Of a DNA stretch of 64,000 bases, positions 23,407 to 30,316 are shown one piece after another. The DNA lies in IMG/VR virus record IMGVR_UViG_3300042564_002756, positions 62,001 through 126,000 of that record; one strand, 5' to 3'. The position numbers were made by a program, and so were the translations under genes. Each line of letters starts with the position of its first letter. Within the stretch, counting starts at the first letter, position 1. Origin of the DNA: a virus. Under the pieces are notes generated by a model, which was not told the DNA's origin, made no database searches, and saw only the letters and a list, made by a program, of their open reading frames with translations.

Positions 23407-23656
23407 GTCTTGCTACTTCTTTCACAACTTCAATAAAATTATCCCATGTTAATTCTTCTCTGGTTATATTAATTTTCCTACCCTTATGAGAATCATTGGG
23501 CTCCAGTGTCACCCAAAAACAATCTATATCATTTTGTGACAAATGTAAAGGGAAAAATCCAAGTTCTCGAACCTTTGTTCTAAGATCTTCTAGAATATCT
23601 TCTCTTCGTCCAAAGTGACCTGGATCAAAACTTTCAATTGTCTGCTTTAGATTCAT
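23393..23656 (-). CDS. Hypothetical protein, 87 aa
   Basis: Start at 23656 (MNLKQTIESFDPGHFGRR), with GGAAATCAAAAG upstream; the longer frame to 23776 reads through a membrane protein gene. Probably alpha/beta and soluble. Overlaps both neighbours. Confidence 0.65.
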   Translation of the reverse strand: MNLKQTIESFDPGHFGRREDILEDLRTKVRELGFFPLHLSQNDIDCFWVTLEPNDSHKGRKINITREELTWDNFIEVVKEVARHEKR

Positions 23657-23882
23657 CTTTTGATTTCCAGTTAAGTTTAAACAACTTTGCAAGCATCCAT
23701 GCACTTCCGATAATAATAATAGCAGGGACTGTAATGAACCAAAGCATAGCAAACATAAACACCATGAAAAGTCCAAGTATTGTATCTTCAGTTAATGGAT
23801 ATTTCTTTTTATTTTGGTGGACAAATACAAAAATACTTCCGACAAGCATTGTAAGTGCAAACATAATAGCATAGATACTCAT
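23634..23882 (-). CDS. Small membrane protein, 82 aa
   Basis: Two or three hydrophobic spans (residues about 3-21, 33-50 and 52-66), a charged loop QNKKKYP, and a basic, Lys/Ser-rich tail. TAATG junction upstream. Function unknown. Confidence 0.7.
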   Translation of the reverse strand: MSIYAIMFALTMLVGSIFVFVHQNKKKYPLTEDTILGLFMVFMFAMLWFITVPAIIIIGSAWMLAKLFKLNWKSKDESKADN

Positions 23883-24493
23883 TACAAATCTCCTTTTAGA
23901 ATACGGGCTAGATTCATGGTAGATACGATACCTCGCATCACTTGTTTGTAAAATTCACGATGATCTGGATCAGTTTCCATGTTCTTTTGAACTCGATCAT
24001 ATAGACCACCCATGAACTTGATGTTGTTATCTACAAATGTGACTTCATTAATATTATAGAGGTTCATTGATTCATCCATAATAGATTGAAAATTGTAGAA
24101 GGTATCAAGTGGACTTGTCAATGCATGAAGGTCTGCACGAATGATAGCAGAAGAATTAACTACACTTGCATGAACAGCATGATCGGTGGTCCGCATAATC
24201 AGACTGTAAACCTGAGCTTGTGTCGAAGGACTCAATTCACATCCGCTATACTCAGAAACCATTTTAACAAAAATCTTAGCAGATCTAAGTTCTTTTTCCG
24301 GCAATGCGTCATACACAATATCATGAAATAGAACAGCCCAATCAAGAGCTTCATCATAAGGTTCGTCGGTTTTGTGTAGATACTCGTACATAGCAAGAAC
24401 ATGACATCCATTGTGGTATTCGCAATCAGAATAATCTAGAATATCCCAGGCGGCGCTTCCAAGTTCCGTATCTGCAATTTTGGTCCAGTTCAT
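23882..24493 (-). CDS. HD-superfamily metal-dependent phosphohydrolase, 203 aa
   Basis: YHNGCHVLAMYEYL (about 27-40) and WAVLFHDIVYD (about 52-62) supply the His and His-Asp of the HD motif; the arrangement matches the predicted HD hydrolases grouped as COG4339. Such enzymes remove phosphates from nucleotides or cyclic nucleotides. Start at 24493 forms an ATGA overlap with the upstream stop; four extra codons upstream are possible. Substrate unknown. Confidence 0.8.
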   Translation of the reverse strand: MNWTKIADTELGSAAWDILDYSDCEYHNGCHVLAMYEYLHKTDEPYDEALDWAVLFHDIVYDALPEKELRSAKIFVKMVSEYSGCELSPSTQAQVYSLIMRTTDHAVHASVVNSSAIIRADLHALTSPLDTFYNFQSIMDESMNLYNINEVTFVDNNIKFMGGLYDRVQKNMETDPDHREFYKQVMRGIVSTMNLARILKGDL

Positions 24494-24825
24494 GTAATAA
24501 CCCAATCATTTTTGTTAATAACATCCGTAGCATCAACTTCATCCAAAGTTTGGAAATGCGGTGCCAGTTTTTCTTCATACTGTTTTGCGACACTCATGCC
24601 ATATGAACTTGCGCCATATGTATCTTTATGACACGCATATGTGGAACCACTAGAACCAATGAAGAGATAATAATCATCTTCTTCAATCAGTTTAGTAATC
24701 CCGCTATTCATACGCCAGCTGTCACTGCCACCGTATCCACCATACCAAGATCCAAAGACTCGGTAGTGTGGATCTTTACCAGTAATCTTGATAATCATCC
24801 ACTTATCTGGTTGATAGTAACTCAT
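24490..24825 (-). CDS. Hypothetical protein, 111 aa
   Basis: Aromatic and Gly/Ser-rich (VFGSWYGGYGGSDSWRMNSG), ATGA overlaps on both sides. No motif recognised. Confidence 0.7.
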   Translation of the reverse strand: MSYYQPDKWMIIKITGKDPHYRVFGSWYGGYGGSDSWRMNSGITKLIEEDDYYLFIGSSGSTYACHKDTYGASSYGMSVAKQYEEKLAPHFQTLDEVDATDVINKNDWVIT

Positions 24826-25511
24826 GGTTTACCTCTCTTTCGTTGCATCTCTGGCCACGTAACTTCCAATGTTTCCATATCTACGTCAATGTAGCTGAGT
24901 TCATTTAGGCAAATGAAGCGCGTTCCATCAATCACCTCGTCTGCATCGCAGTGCCAGTGGCCAAAAATGTGAAGTTTTGGTTTATGAATTTCAAACATCG
25001 TTTCAAATGCCGAACCTGTTCTAGTACGATATTGAGCACCAGATAGTGATTTATTCCGTTCAATAAACAACTTGTTTGAAACTGAAAGCGGACAATCGTG
25101 AGTCACCATCACTCGAGGCTGAACAGTTTCATAGATCGAGATCAGTCGATTAAATTCTTCATATGAAAGTTCTTCATCTTCAAATAGATCAATACCTTTT
25201 GTGCGCCATTGATAATCAATAGACCAAGCACCGCCAATAAACATCACGTCATTTTGAATAGTACCATCTTTAATCCATGGCAGCATTTCTCGGCACTGAG
25301 CAGGATTATCGTGATTACCACGGATGAAGTGGCCATTCACTCGAATTAACATATCTTCGAGTGACTCATGCCAAAAATCACCTTGACCCATGCCGACATT
25401 CATGTCACCGACTTGGATCACAGTATTGACATCATTGGGAATATTGTCTAGTACAAGACTCAACTCATATTTGTAACCGTGTACATCACCAATAAACCTA
25501 GTTTTAGCCAT
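24822..25511 (-). CDS. Calcineurin-like metallophosphoesterase, 229 aa
   Basis: Superfamily motifs in order: GDVHGYK (8-14), VGDMNVG (34-40), RGNHDNP (about 64-70), MVTHDCPLS (about 136-144) and FGHWHCD (about 185-191). Differs in sequence from the 197-aa member at 15873, so it is not a recent duplicate. In a five-gene unit with the HD hydrolase and the Thg1-like gene, which suggests nucleotide or RNA-end processing, but that is inference. Confidence 0.9.
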   Translation of the reverse strand: MAKTRFIGDVHGYKYELSLVLDNIPNDVNTVIQVGDMNVGMGQGDFWHESLEDMLIRVNGHFIRGNHDNPAQCREMLPWIKDGTIQNDVMFIGGAWSIDYQWRTKGIDLFEDEELSYEEFNRLISIYETVQPRVMVTHDCPLSVSNKLFIERNKSLSGAQYRTRTGSAFETMFEIHKPKLHIFGHWHCDADEVIDGTRFICLNELSYIDVDMETLEVTWPEMQRKRGKP

Positions 25512-25740
25512 TCTTTTTCTCTTTCAAGTAAACATAGACTGTGTTCATTGAATTACTATGCGCTGGTCCTGCAAAGTTCCACTGAACGTGATCAACCCAC
25601 CCGCCTGCTTTATCACCGTCGACAAATTCACCAACTCGTGGGATGTGAAAAGGATCATCAATGTAAAATTTATTATCAGAAACTCCATTCTGATCAATTT
25701 CTATAACCCACATACGAAGTTTCATTTGATTCAGACTCAT
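25504..25740 (-). CDS. Hypothetical protein, 78 aa
   Basis: GGAGAG lies six bases before the ATG at 25740, and an element-bearing -10 is at 25767-25772. Trp/His-rich beta-like sequence (VGEFVDGDKAGGWVDHVQWNF). First gene of the phosphoesterase/HD/Thg1 unit. Confidence 0.7.
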   Translation of the reverse strand: MSLNQMKLRMWVIEIDQNGVSDNKFYIDDPFHIPRVGEFVDGDKAGGWVDHVQWNFAGPAHSNSMNTVYVYLKEKKNG

Positions 25741-25766
25741 TTGATTCTCTCCATTGATATAGAATC

Positions 25767-25789
25767 AGTATATACTATTCTTCGAAAAC
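25767..25789 (-). promoter_or_regulatory. Probable early promoter, class A-like, with poor -35
   Basis: TATACT (25772-25767) heads the usual TATACTGATTCTATA element, but no TTGACA is found 17 bases upstream (the sequence there is GTCGAA). Either a weak promoter or one that needs an activator. Confidence 0.55.
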
Positions 25790-25829
25790 TTCGACCCTAT
25801 CACTAAAGGTCTCGACCATTTCCAAAACC

Positions 25830-26042
25830 TCAAGTAACCGATTTGGCAGGTTTAACAGGCTTGTTAGCCTTGCGGAACTCGCGGCGGCGCCGCGCAACCA
25901 ATTCGCGAGTAGCACGGGGAGATTCGTTGCCTGGTGCCAAGAAAGGTTGGAAAACAGTTGCTCCTTTATTACGAAGGAATTCGTCAATCAGATCGCGGGA
26001 CTCAGGTGTAATATCGTCGCGGCCAGTTTGAGGTTGTGCCAT
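25830..26042 (-). CDS. Hypothetical basic protein, 70 aa
   Basis: Basic and Arg-rich (RATRELVARRRREFRKANKPVKPAK) with AAAAGGAAAT before the ATG. An overlapping minus-strand frame at 25775-25987 has no ribosome site and is rejected. The composition suggests nucleic-acid binding only in a general way. Single gene behind the promoter at 26078-26106. Confidence 0.75.
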   Translation of the reverse strand: MAQPQTGRDDITPESRDLIDEFLRNKGATVFQPFLAPGNESPRATRELVARRRREFRKANKPVKPAKSVT

Positions 26043-26077
26043 GGGGTATTTCCTTTTGTTGTATTTTCGATATATTA

Positions 26078-26106
26078 TATATATCAGGTTCTGTAGGTAT
26101 TGTCAA
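26078..26106 (-). promoter_or_regulatory. sigma70-type promoter
   Basis: TTGACA (26106-26101), 17-base spacer, TATATA (26083-26078). No TATACTGATTC element. Confidence 0.75.
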
Positions 26107-26131
26107 CCGATTCTTTTGGTACTACGAGTTT

Positions 26132-26314
26132 TTATTTTACAAGTCCTTGGTCTAACCAATCCATCATTAAAATTTTGAGGTCCTCAATTGATTGACATTC
26201 GAGGACCTCTTGTATTCGTTTTTCTTTTTGAATTAGTTCACGTTGTTCTTTTATGATCTCGCGAACTTGACTTGGTGTCAGACCGATTTCTCTGCCTTTT
26301 GCAATCAAGTTCAT
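26132..26314 (-). CDS. Hypothetical helical protein, 60 aa
   Basis: Begins MNLIAKGREIGLTPSQVREI, with a helix-turn-like LTPSQVREIIKEQ segment resembling small anti-repressor or Sin-type helices. TAATG junction with the kinase gene. No firm function. Confidence 0.65.
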   Translation of the reverse strand: MNLIAKGREIGLTPSQVREIIKEQRELIQKEKRIQEVLECQSIEDLKILMMDWLDQGLVK

Positions 26315-26802
26315 TAGATCTTGTTTCCATAGATATCATACAGATGAACCTCATCAAATCCTTCACCAAGAGTCGGTTCAACATATGAATCAGCCATGGT
26401 TTCAATGATATGCATTGGAATGATCTTACCAGGACGTGCACCTAGACGAATACCAAGTTCAAGCCATTCATCTCCAGTCTGTGGAGGTACACGACAGATA
26501 CAGATTTTCCGATACGACTTTGGAAACTTCGACAGGATACCAAGGCGCTTCTTGGAAGACATGTTTGTCTGGTCGATTATGACATCTTTGCCTTTTTGTA
26601 TAGCAAAACCAAGAAGACTATTACAGGCGGCTGTAGCAGCCTTGATAGTATGTGCAAATTCTTCATTGTAAGATGTACCCATTCGTCTAGCTACATCTTC
26701 AATATAATTATCGGTGCTGTAAATAAAACCATCAAAATCTTCAGGAATAGAAGTAGACTTGCCTGAACCAGGCAGACCAACGAGAACAGTTAAAGTAGGC
26801 AT
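26314..26802 (-). CDS. P-loop kinase, polynucleotide-kinase-like, 162 aa
   Basis: Walker A VGLPGSGKST at residues 6-15, followed by FIYSTDNYIED where PseT-type kinases have the Asp that activates the 5'-hydroxyl, and DVIIDQTNMSSKKR, the typical second strand of this family. Later basic residues (RLGARPGK) could form the lid. It lacks a phosphatase domain. Start at 26802 has GGAGT eight bases upstream; four codons further up are open but less likely. An RNA 5'-kinase would complement the two ligases, but a small-molecule kinase is also possible. Confidence 0.8.
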   Translation of the reverse strand: MPTLTVLVGLPGSGKSTSIPEDFDGFIYSTDNYIEDVARRMGTSYNEEFAHTIKAATAACNSLLGFAIQKGKDVIIDQTNMSSKKRLGILSKFPKSYRKICICRVPPQTGDEWLELGIRLGARPGKIIPMHIIETMADSYVEPTLGEGFDEVHLYDIYGNKI

Positions 26803-26804
26803 TG

Positions 26805-27077
26805 TTAACTCCAATCCATATCAATTTCTTCAGTTTGCGAACCGGGTGCATAAACGACACCATTCATGCTGATAGTACCCGGACCTATCCATGTCCAATT
26901 CATACCTGAGCGCCAGGTATTTTTTTCTGACATGCCAACCACTCGTAAGTCACCAATAGCAAGGGAGTGAGCAGAATATGATGCGTCAATTACAGCAACA
27001 ATTTCACCCGCAAGCAGTCTTTGCCTCGCATCTTCAACTTGTTTGACTTTTTCGTCATGCGACATAAGTTTCAGCAT
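26805..27077 (-). CDS. Hypothetical protein, 90 aa
   Basis: Begins MLKLMSHDEKVKQVEDARQRLLAGEIVAVI, behind a class A promoter with AGAGGAAAC before the ATG. C-terminal Trp/Gly-rich region. Followed two bases later by the kinase gene. Confidence 0.7.
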   Translation of the reverse strand: MLKLMSHDEKVKQVEDARQRLLAGEIVAVIDASYSAHSLAIGDLRVVGMSEKNTWRSGMNWTWIGPGTISMNGVVYAPGSQTEEIDMDWS

Positions 27078-27103
27078 TTCTGTTTCCTCTACCTTATAGA
27101 ATC

Positions 27104-27132
27104 AGTATAAACTATCTAAGAGATAATGTCAA
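27104..27132 (-). promoter_or_regulatory. Early promoter, class A
   Basis: TTGACA (27132-27127), 17-base spacer, TATACT (27109-27104), element TATACTGATTC. Confidence 0.9.
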
Positions 27133-27179
27133 CTTGTTTGTTTGATAAATTCTTCATCAACAATACGAGTCATATTGAT

Positions 27180-27377
27180 TCATCCAACCAAAATGGTATC
27201 TTTCCAGACTGACCAGTAACCTAGACCAAGTTCTTTTTGAAACCGAACATCTGGGCCGTGAACCGACCCCTTAAACATTTCCTTTCCGACTTCTGCTGAA
27301 GTGACAGCTAATGGGCAGGAAGGATCAGCGGCGAGAATACAAATATAATGAAGTTTTTTATTTGAATTTTTATCCCA
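27180..27377 (-). pseudogene. Open frame without a usual start codon (about 65 codons)
   Basis: Between the gene at 27370-27579 and the promoter at 27104-27132 a frame runs open to the TGA at 27180, with protein-like sequence (LHYICILAADPSCPLAVTSA, later LGLGYWSVWKDTILVG). It contains no in-frame ATG, GTG or TTG until a late Met that would give 32 residues. It begins just after an in-frame TGA that overlaps the end of the upstream gene. Either it uses an unusual start (an ATT precedes CILAA), is reached by frameshift, or has lost its start. Confidence 0.5.
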
Positions 27378-27579
27378 AAACTTTCATATAATCACGACTC
27401 CAAGCATGGAGAGTTTGAAGAAGTGCATGGTATGTCCCGCACTTGATCTTTTTGCCGGACTCTTTGTGGATACCAATCCACCCGTTGCATGTGTACATTG
27501 TCCACTCTTTTTTGAGTTCATCGACAAGTTCAGCGGTAGGTTTGAAAACAGTGAAACCGGTCATATTGGGGTTATTCAT
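27370..27579 (-). CDS. Hypothetical protein, 69 aa
   Basis: Behind the promoter at 27607-27635, with the leader AGGTGAAAGGAACCT before the ATG. Begins MNNPNMTGFTVFKPTAEL. Trp-rich; no function recognised. Confidence 0.7.
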   Translation of the reverse strand: MNNPNMTGFTVFKPTAELVDELKKEWTMYTCNGWIGIHKESGKKIKCGTYHALLQTLHAWSRDYMKVLG

Positions 27580-27585
27580 TTGAGG

Positions 27586-27635
27586 TTCCTTTCACCTTAT
27601 AGAATCAGTATAAACTATTCTAATGCAAATGTAAA
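27586..27635 (-). promoter_or_regulatory. Early promoter, class A, with RBS-loop leader
   Basis: TTTACA (27635-27630), 17-base spacer, TATACT (27612-27607), element TATACTGATTC. The leader pairs AGGT with ACCT around GAAAGGA. Leader and -10 region match those of 34240-34288 almost base for base. Confidence 0.85.
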
Positions 27636-27692
27636 TAGTAAAAATTATCTTTTTGCTATTTTGTTTCCTCGAAGAAACCCCAAGTTGTTGAT

Positions 27693-27797
27693 CTAGTATC
27701 TTTTTTTAAGTTGTTCCAAGACTTTCAGCAGAATTTCTCTGTCTTTGTAAGATCCGGTTCTGTTGATTAGTTGTTCTAATTCTTGGATGAGTGACAT
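27693..27797 (-). CDS. Small helical protein, 34 aa
   Basis: AAGGAGATTCTTT precedes the ATG. Sequence MSLIQELEQLINRTG...LEQLKKRY is a single charged helix. Fits between the 123-aa gene and the next promoter. Small but with a strong ribosome site. Confidence 0.55.
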   Translation of the reverse strand: MSLIQELEQLINRTGSYKDREILLKVLEQLKKRY

Positions 27798-27827
27798 AAA
27801 GAATCTCCTTGTGCTCCAGAAGATTAT

Positions 27828-28199
27828 TTATCTTCCACGGTCGAGTTTCAGTTGTTCAATACGGGCTTCAGCCTCTTCTCTACTATAGAACCATTTTTTT
27901 CGGTCTATATCAAAGATATCAGTTTCATCATACTCTGGATAAATTTGGCCATCAGAGTGTTTAAAATGATACTCTGTTTGTTTATCTTCATCGAATCGGA
28001 CATCACCTCTTGCGATAAATGTTACCTTACCGCAATATGTGATTTCTTCAATTTCGTAAGTAAACCGATCCCTATCATAGCGATACCATTCAATTCCATC
28101 TGTATCAATCATCGTGATTCGTTTTTGAGCAAAGACGTGATTATCTTCTTTGACAACATATACCTTATCACCAAATTTAAGTTCTTTTAACTTAATCAT
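27828..28199 (-). CDS. Hypothetical protein, 123 aa
   Basis: Begins MIKLKELKFGDKVYVVKEDN; beta-rich first half like a small SH3-type or host-factor-binding domain, acidic second half. Located behind the ClpP-like gene, with a 29-base perfect palindrome in the gap. No function recognised. Confidence 0.7.
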   Translation of the reverse strand: MIKLKELKFGDKVYVVKEDNHVFAQKRITMIDTDGIEWYRYDRDRFTYEIEEITYCGKVTFIARGDVRFDEDKQTEYHFKHSDGQIYPEYDETDIFDIDRKKWFYSREEAEARIEQLKLDRGR

Positions 28200-28211
28200 T
28201 TATTTCTCCAT

Positions 28212-28240
28212 ATGTCCCATCGGTTAAACCGATGGGACAT
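28212..28240. repeat. 29-base perfect palindrome between ClpP-like gene and next gene
   Basis: Arms ATGTCCCATCGGTT and AACCGATGGGACAT with one base between them. In RNA it makes a long GC-rich hairpin ending about 13 bases before the next start codon; AUGGAG follows the 3' arm. No T-run, so it is not a normal terminator. TTGACA stands just before it but no -10 follows. Confidence 0.8.
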
Positions 28241-28248
28241 TTGTCAAT

Positions 28249-28935
28249 TTATTCTTGAGTTTCTTTTGCTTTTCGTCTTGATTTAAATTTTGGTTTCTCT
28301 TCGGGTTCTTTATCAACTTCTTCAGTTGATTCTTTATTCTTTTCTTTTTCTTCTTCTGCATCCAGAATTTCTTGTCTAGACTTAAGTCTTTTAATTACAT
28401 CAGTCCCATCCATCCAGATGTCTTTGTTTTCTAGCATTGATGTAATTTCTTCGTCGGTAAGAAAATGCTTGTATATATCACGTAATAGATTTTCAGACCA
28501 TGCACGTTCGTGTTTCAGCTGGTCAAACATTTCACCACCTTTACCGAATACACCACTTGAATAGTTATGGAACATAAACATAGAATGTTCGGATATTTCA
28601 AATGTTTCACCACAGAGCATAATCATTGTTGCAGCTGAGGCACATAGACCTTCAACTGAAATAACTATATTTGCTGATGTTTCTCTCAATGCTCGCATAA
28701 ATTGAATTGCTGTAAATACATCGCCACCATGCGAGTTGACATATATTTTAATTACATCATTTTCTCCAGCGTGACGAATAGTATCAAACCATTGAATGTA
28801 ATTTTCCGAAGATTCAATATCTCCACTCAAATAAAATTCGTGGATATTTACCAATTGCTTATGGAATGTTCTATCGTCTTGTTTTACACCTTTACCTAGT
28901 AAGATGTCCATAAGATCTAATTTATTGGCTTTCAA
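28249..28935 (-). CDS. ClpP-like serine protease, 228 aa
   Basis: ClpP/crotonase-fold protease: YVNSHGGDVFTAIQF (oxyanion strand, about 67-81), VEGLCASAATMIML with the nucleophile Ser (about 97-110), and HSMFMFHNYSSG with the catalytic His (about 118-129). The last 40 residues are a highly charged Lys/Glu tail without fold. Phages use such proteases in head maturation or to redirect host proteolysis; here it stands in the early region among small genes, so host control is more likely. Starts in a 4-base overlap with the upstream gene. Confidence 0.88.
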   Translation of the reverse strand: MKANKLDLMDILLGKGVKQDDRTFHKQLVNIHEFYLSGDIESSENYIQWFDTIRHAGENDVIKIYVNSHGGDVFTAIQFMRALRETSANIVISVEGLCASAATMIMLCGETFEISEHSMFMFHNYSSGVFGKGGEMFDQLKHERAWSENLLRDIYKHFLTDEEITSMLENKDIWMDGTDVIKRLKSRQEILDAEEEKEKNKESTEEVDKEPEEKPKFKSRRKAKETQE

Positions 28936-29252
28936 TTATTATTCTCCTTTTTATTCCAATAGTCTGTAGGCATATTGGTCCATTGTGTAGACCAGTAGAT
29001 AGTAAAAAAGTATAGATTTAGTTGAGCATGTGGACAATCATACCAAAACTTGTGAAGTCCAAAGTTAGGTAAACCAAAAACTTTACGAACATGTGTATCA
29101 TTTTCAAATTCACGATATGCATCTCGCATATCTTTATCCATCAACCCCCAACGGAAGTAATAGAAGTAGTGGTTGGTTCCAAGAGTTTTCTCAGATTGCC
29201 ACCATTCAATTCCCGTCCAGTCGAGTTTAAATTTCCAAGGATACTGTTTCAT
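28932..29252 (-). CDS. Hypothetical protein, 106 aa
   Basis: Start at 29252 (MKQYPWKFKLDWTGIEWW) with AAGGGAATT upstream; the longer frame to 29333 lies in the zinc-protein gene. Extremely rich in Trp, Tyr and Phe. No function recognised. Confidence 0.7.
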   Translation of the reverse strand: MKQYPWKFKLDWTGIEWWQSEKTLGTNHYFYYFRWGLMDKDMRDAYREFENDTHVRKVFGLPNFGLHKFWYDCPHAQLNLYFFTIYWSTQWTNMPTDYWNKKENNN

Positions 29253-29418
29253 TATCAATTCCCTTAAAATATAATTCATATGCAGATGGGCATACATCGC
29301 ATTCTTTGCCGTCAACTTCGCCATATCCGCCATTGCAAGTATTATTTCCGCATTTACCGCAGATTACAACCTCGTGGTCGCAGAGACTACAATGTATCCA
29401 ATAATGTTTATCTGTCAT
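29227..29418 (-). CDS. Zinc-ribbon protein, 63 aa
   Basis: Start at 29418 in an ATGA overlap. Three Cys pairs (CSLCDHEVVICGKC, then CNGGYG...CDVC) suggest a treble or double zinc ribbon. First of three Cys-rich small proteins in a row. Confidence 0.7.
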   Translation of the reverse strand: MTDKHYWIHCSLCDHEVVICGKCGNNTCNGGYGEVDGKECDVCPSAYELYFKGIDNETVSLEI

Positions 29419-29630
29419 TGATCTTCCATCCAAAATTTTTTGCAATCTGGGCACCTAAATTCAATCCAATAGCAATCGGAACTTCGATCGTAATTTCCAC
29501 TGCTACCATCTTTCTTCTTGCTTACATTCGGATGAGGACACAGATTCTGAAGAATTGTTTCTTCAGTATCCCATTTCAGTTGATTTTTAGTAATTGTTGC
29601 AAGTTTACGTCTTACTTGTGCTGGTGTCAT
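29415..29630 (-). CDS. Zinc-binding hypothetical protein, 71 aa
   Basis: Basic N-terminal half (MTPAQVRRKLATITKNQLKW), then CPHPN...RCPDCKKFW, a likely zinc finger with Cys and His. ATGA overlaps on both sides. Confidence 0.7.
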   Translation of the reverse strand: MTPAQVRRKLATITKNQLKWDTEETILQNLCPHPNVSKKKDGSSGNYDRSSDCYWIEFRCPDCKKFWMEDQ

Positions 29631-29794
29631 GTTTCATCCCATACTCTTTCACAGATCTTACATTTACATTCTGTATATTGCAGGAAACCACCGCCTGAAG
29701 TACATTCACTAATTGATTTTCGTTCAACATTAGAACTTATAATACTACGAATTGTATGTGCTACATTCCAGCATTCACATCTTTCTTTATTCAT
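29627..29794 (-). CDS. Cys-rich hypothetical protein, 55 aa
   Basis: Begins MNKERCECWNVAH and ends CKCKICERVWDET, with six Cys in three pairs. ATGA junctions at both ends. Probably binds zinc; weak ribosome site, so it depends on the upstream gene. Confidence 0.65.
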   Translation of the reverse strand: MNKERCECWNVAHTIRSIISSNVERKSISECTSGGGFLQYTECKCKICERVWDET

Positions 29795-29871
29795 TTTCTA
29801 TCAAACTCACTTGGATTGAATGCAGCAATCAATACAATTATAACAATAGTAACAAATATAGAACTTATCAT
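29791..29871 (-). CDS. Tiny membrane protein, 26 aa
   Basis: GAGGTGACT stands right before the ATG; the peptide is a single hydrophobic span (ISSIFVTIVIIVLIAAF) with a charged end, closing in an ATGA overlap with the next gene. A ribosome site this good for 26 codons suggests a true small gene. Confidence 0.55.
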   Translation of the reverse strand: MISSIFVTIVIIVLIAAFNPSEFDRK

Positions 29872-29881
29872 AGTCACCTCT

Positions 29882-30316
29882 TTAAAATAATTTTGTTATA
29901 TCATCTCGGACAGACATTAGGATTTTACCTAATTCATTGCGGCCTGTCCCGAGAGGTGACTGTCCCCAAAATTTGTCACCCCAGGTATTCCCTTCAATCA
30001 ACTCGTATGATCTTGTTTCTTGGAGTAATTTCATTAAATTTGCATTCTGGTCAAATTTTGACTCTACTATATTCTTCATGATAGAAACTTTAATAGAGTC
30101 CCAGTTGGATTTTAATTTCAAAGTTCTCCCGAACCGTTTTACATCAGAAGTATTTGGTATTTCTGATATTGCTATTTTTTGAAGTTGATTGTCAGTCTTT
30201 GCTGCGACATACGCGTGTTCAGAAGAAGGATATTCAATACCTTCATATGAGACATTACACGGATAGAAATTTGAAAGAAACCTAAAAGAACCAGAAAATG
30301 ATGTTATTTTAGCCAT
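29882..30316 (-). CDS. NADAR-domain protein, 144 aa
   Basis: Family signatures: FLSNFYPCNVSYEGIEYPSSEH...AAK (residues 13-40) and EGNTWGDKFWGQSPLGTGRNELGKILM (near the C-terminus). NADAR proteins act on ADP-ribose-linked substrates, and some remove ADP-ribose from guanine bases placed there by DarT-type toxins. With NadV and NadM-NUDIX this is the third NAD/ADP-ribose gene in the window. A role in undoing host ADP-ribosylation is inference from the family. Confidence 0.88.
   Translation of the reverse strand: MAKITSFSGSFRFLSNFYPCNVSYEGIEYPSSEHAYVAAKTDNQLQKIAISEIPNTSDVKRFGRTLKLKSNWDSIKVSIMKNIVESKFDQNANLMKLLQETRSYELIEGNTWGDKFWGQSPLGTGRNELGKILMSVRDDITKLF

Noticed and set aside
25775-25987. Minus-strand frame of 70 codons overlapping the basic 70-aa gene
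   Set aside because: No ribosome site; the frame at 25830-26042 has AAAAGGAAAT and its own promoter.
27129-27173. 14-codon frame MTRIVDEEFIKQTS before a class A promoter
   Set aside because: Too short to support and it overlaps the promoter; may be chance.
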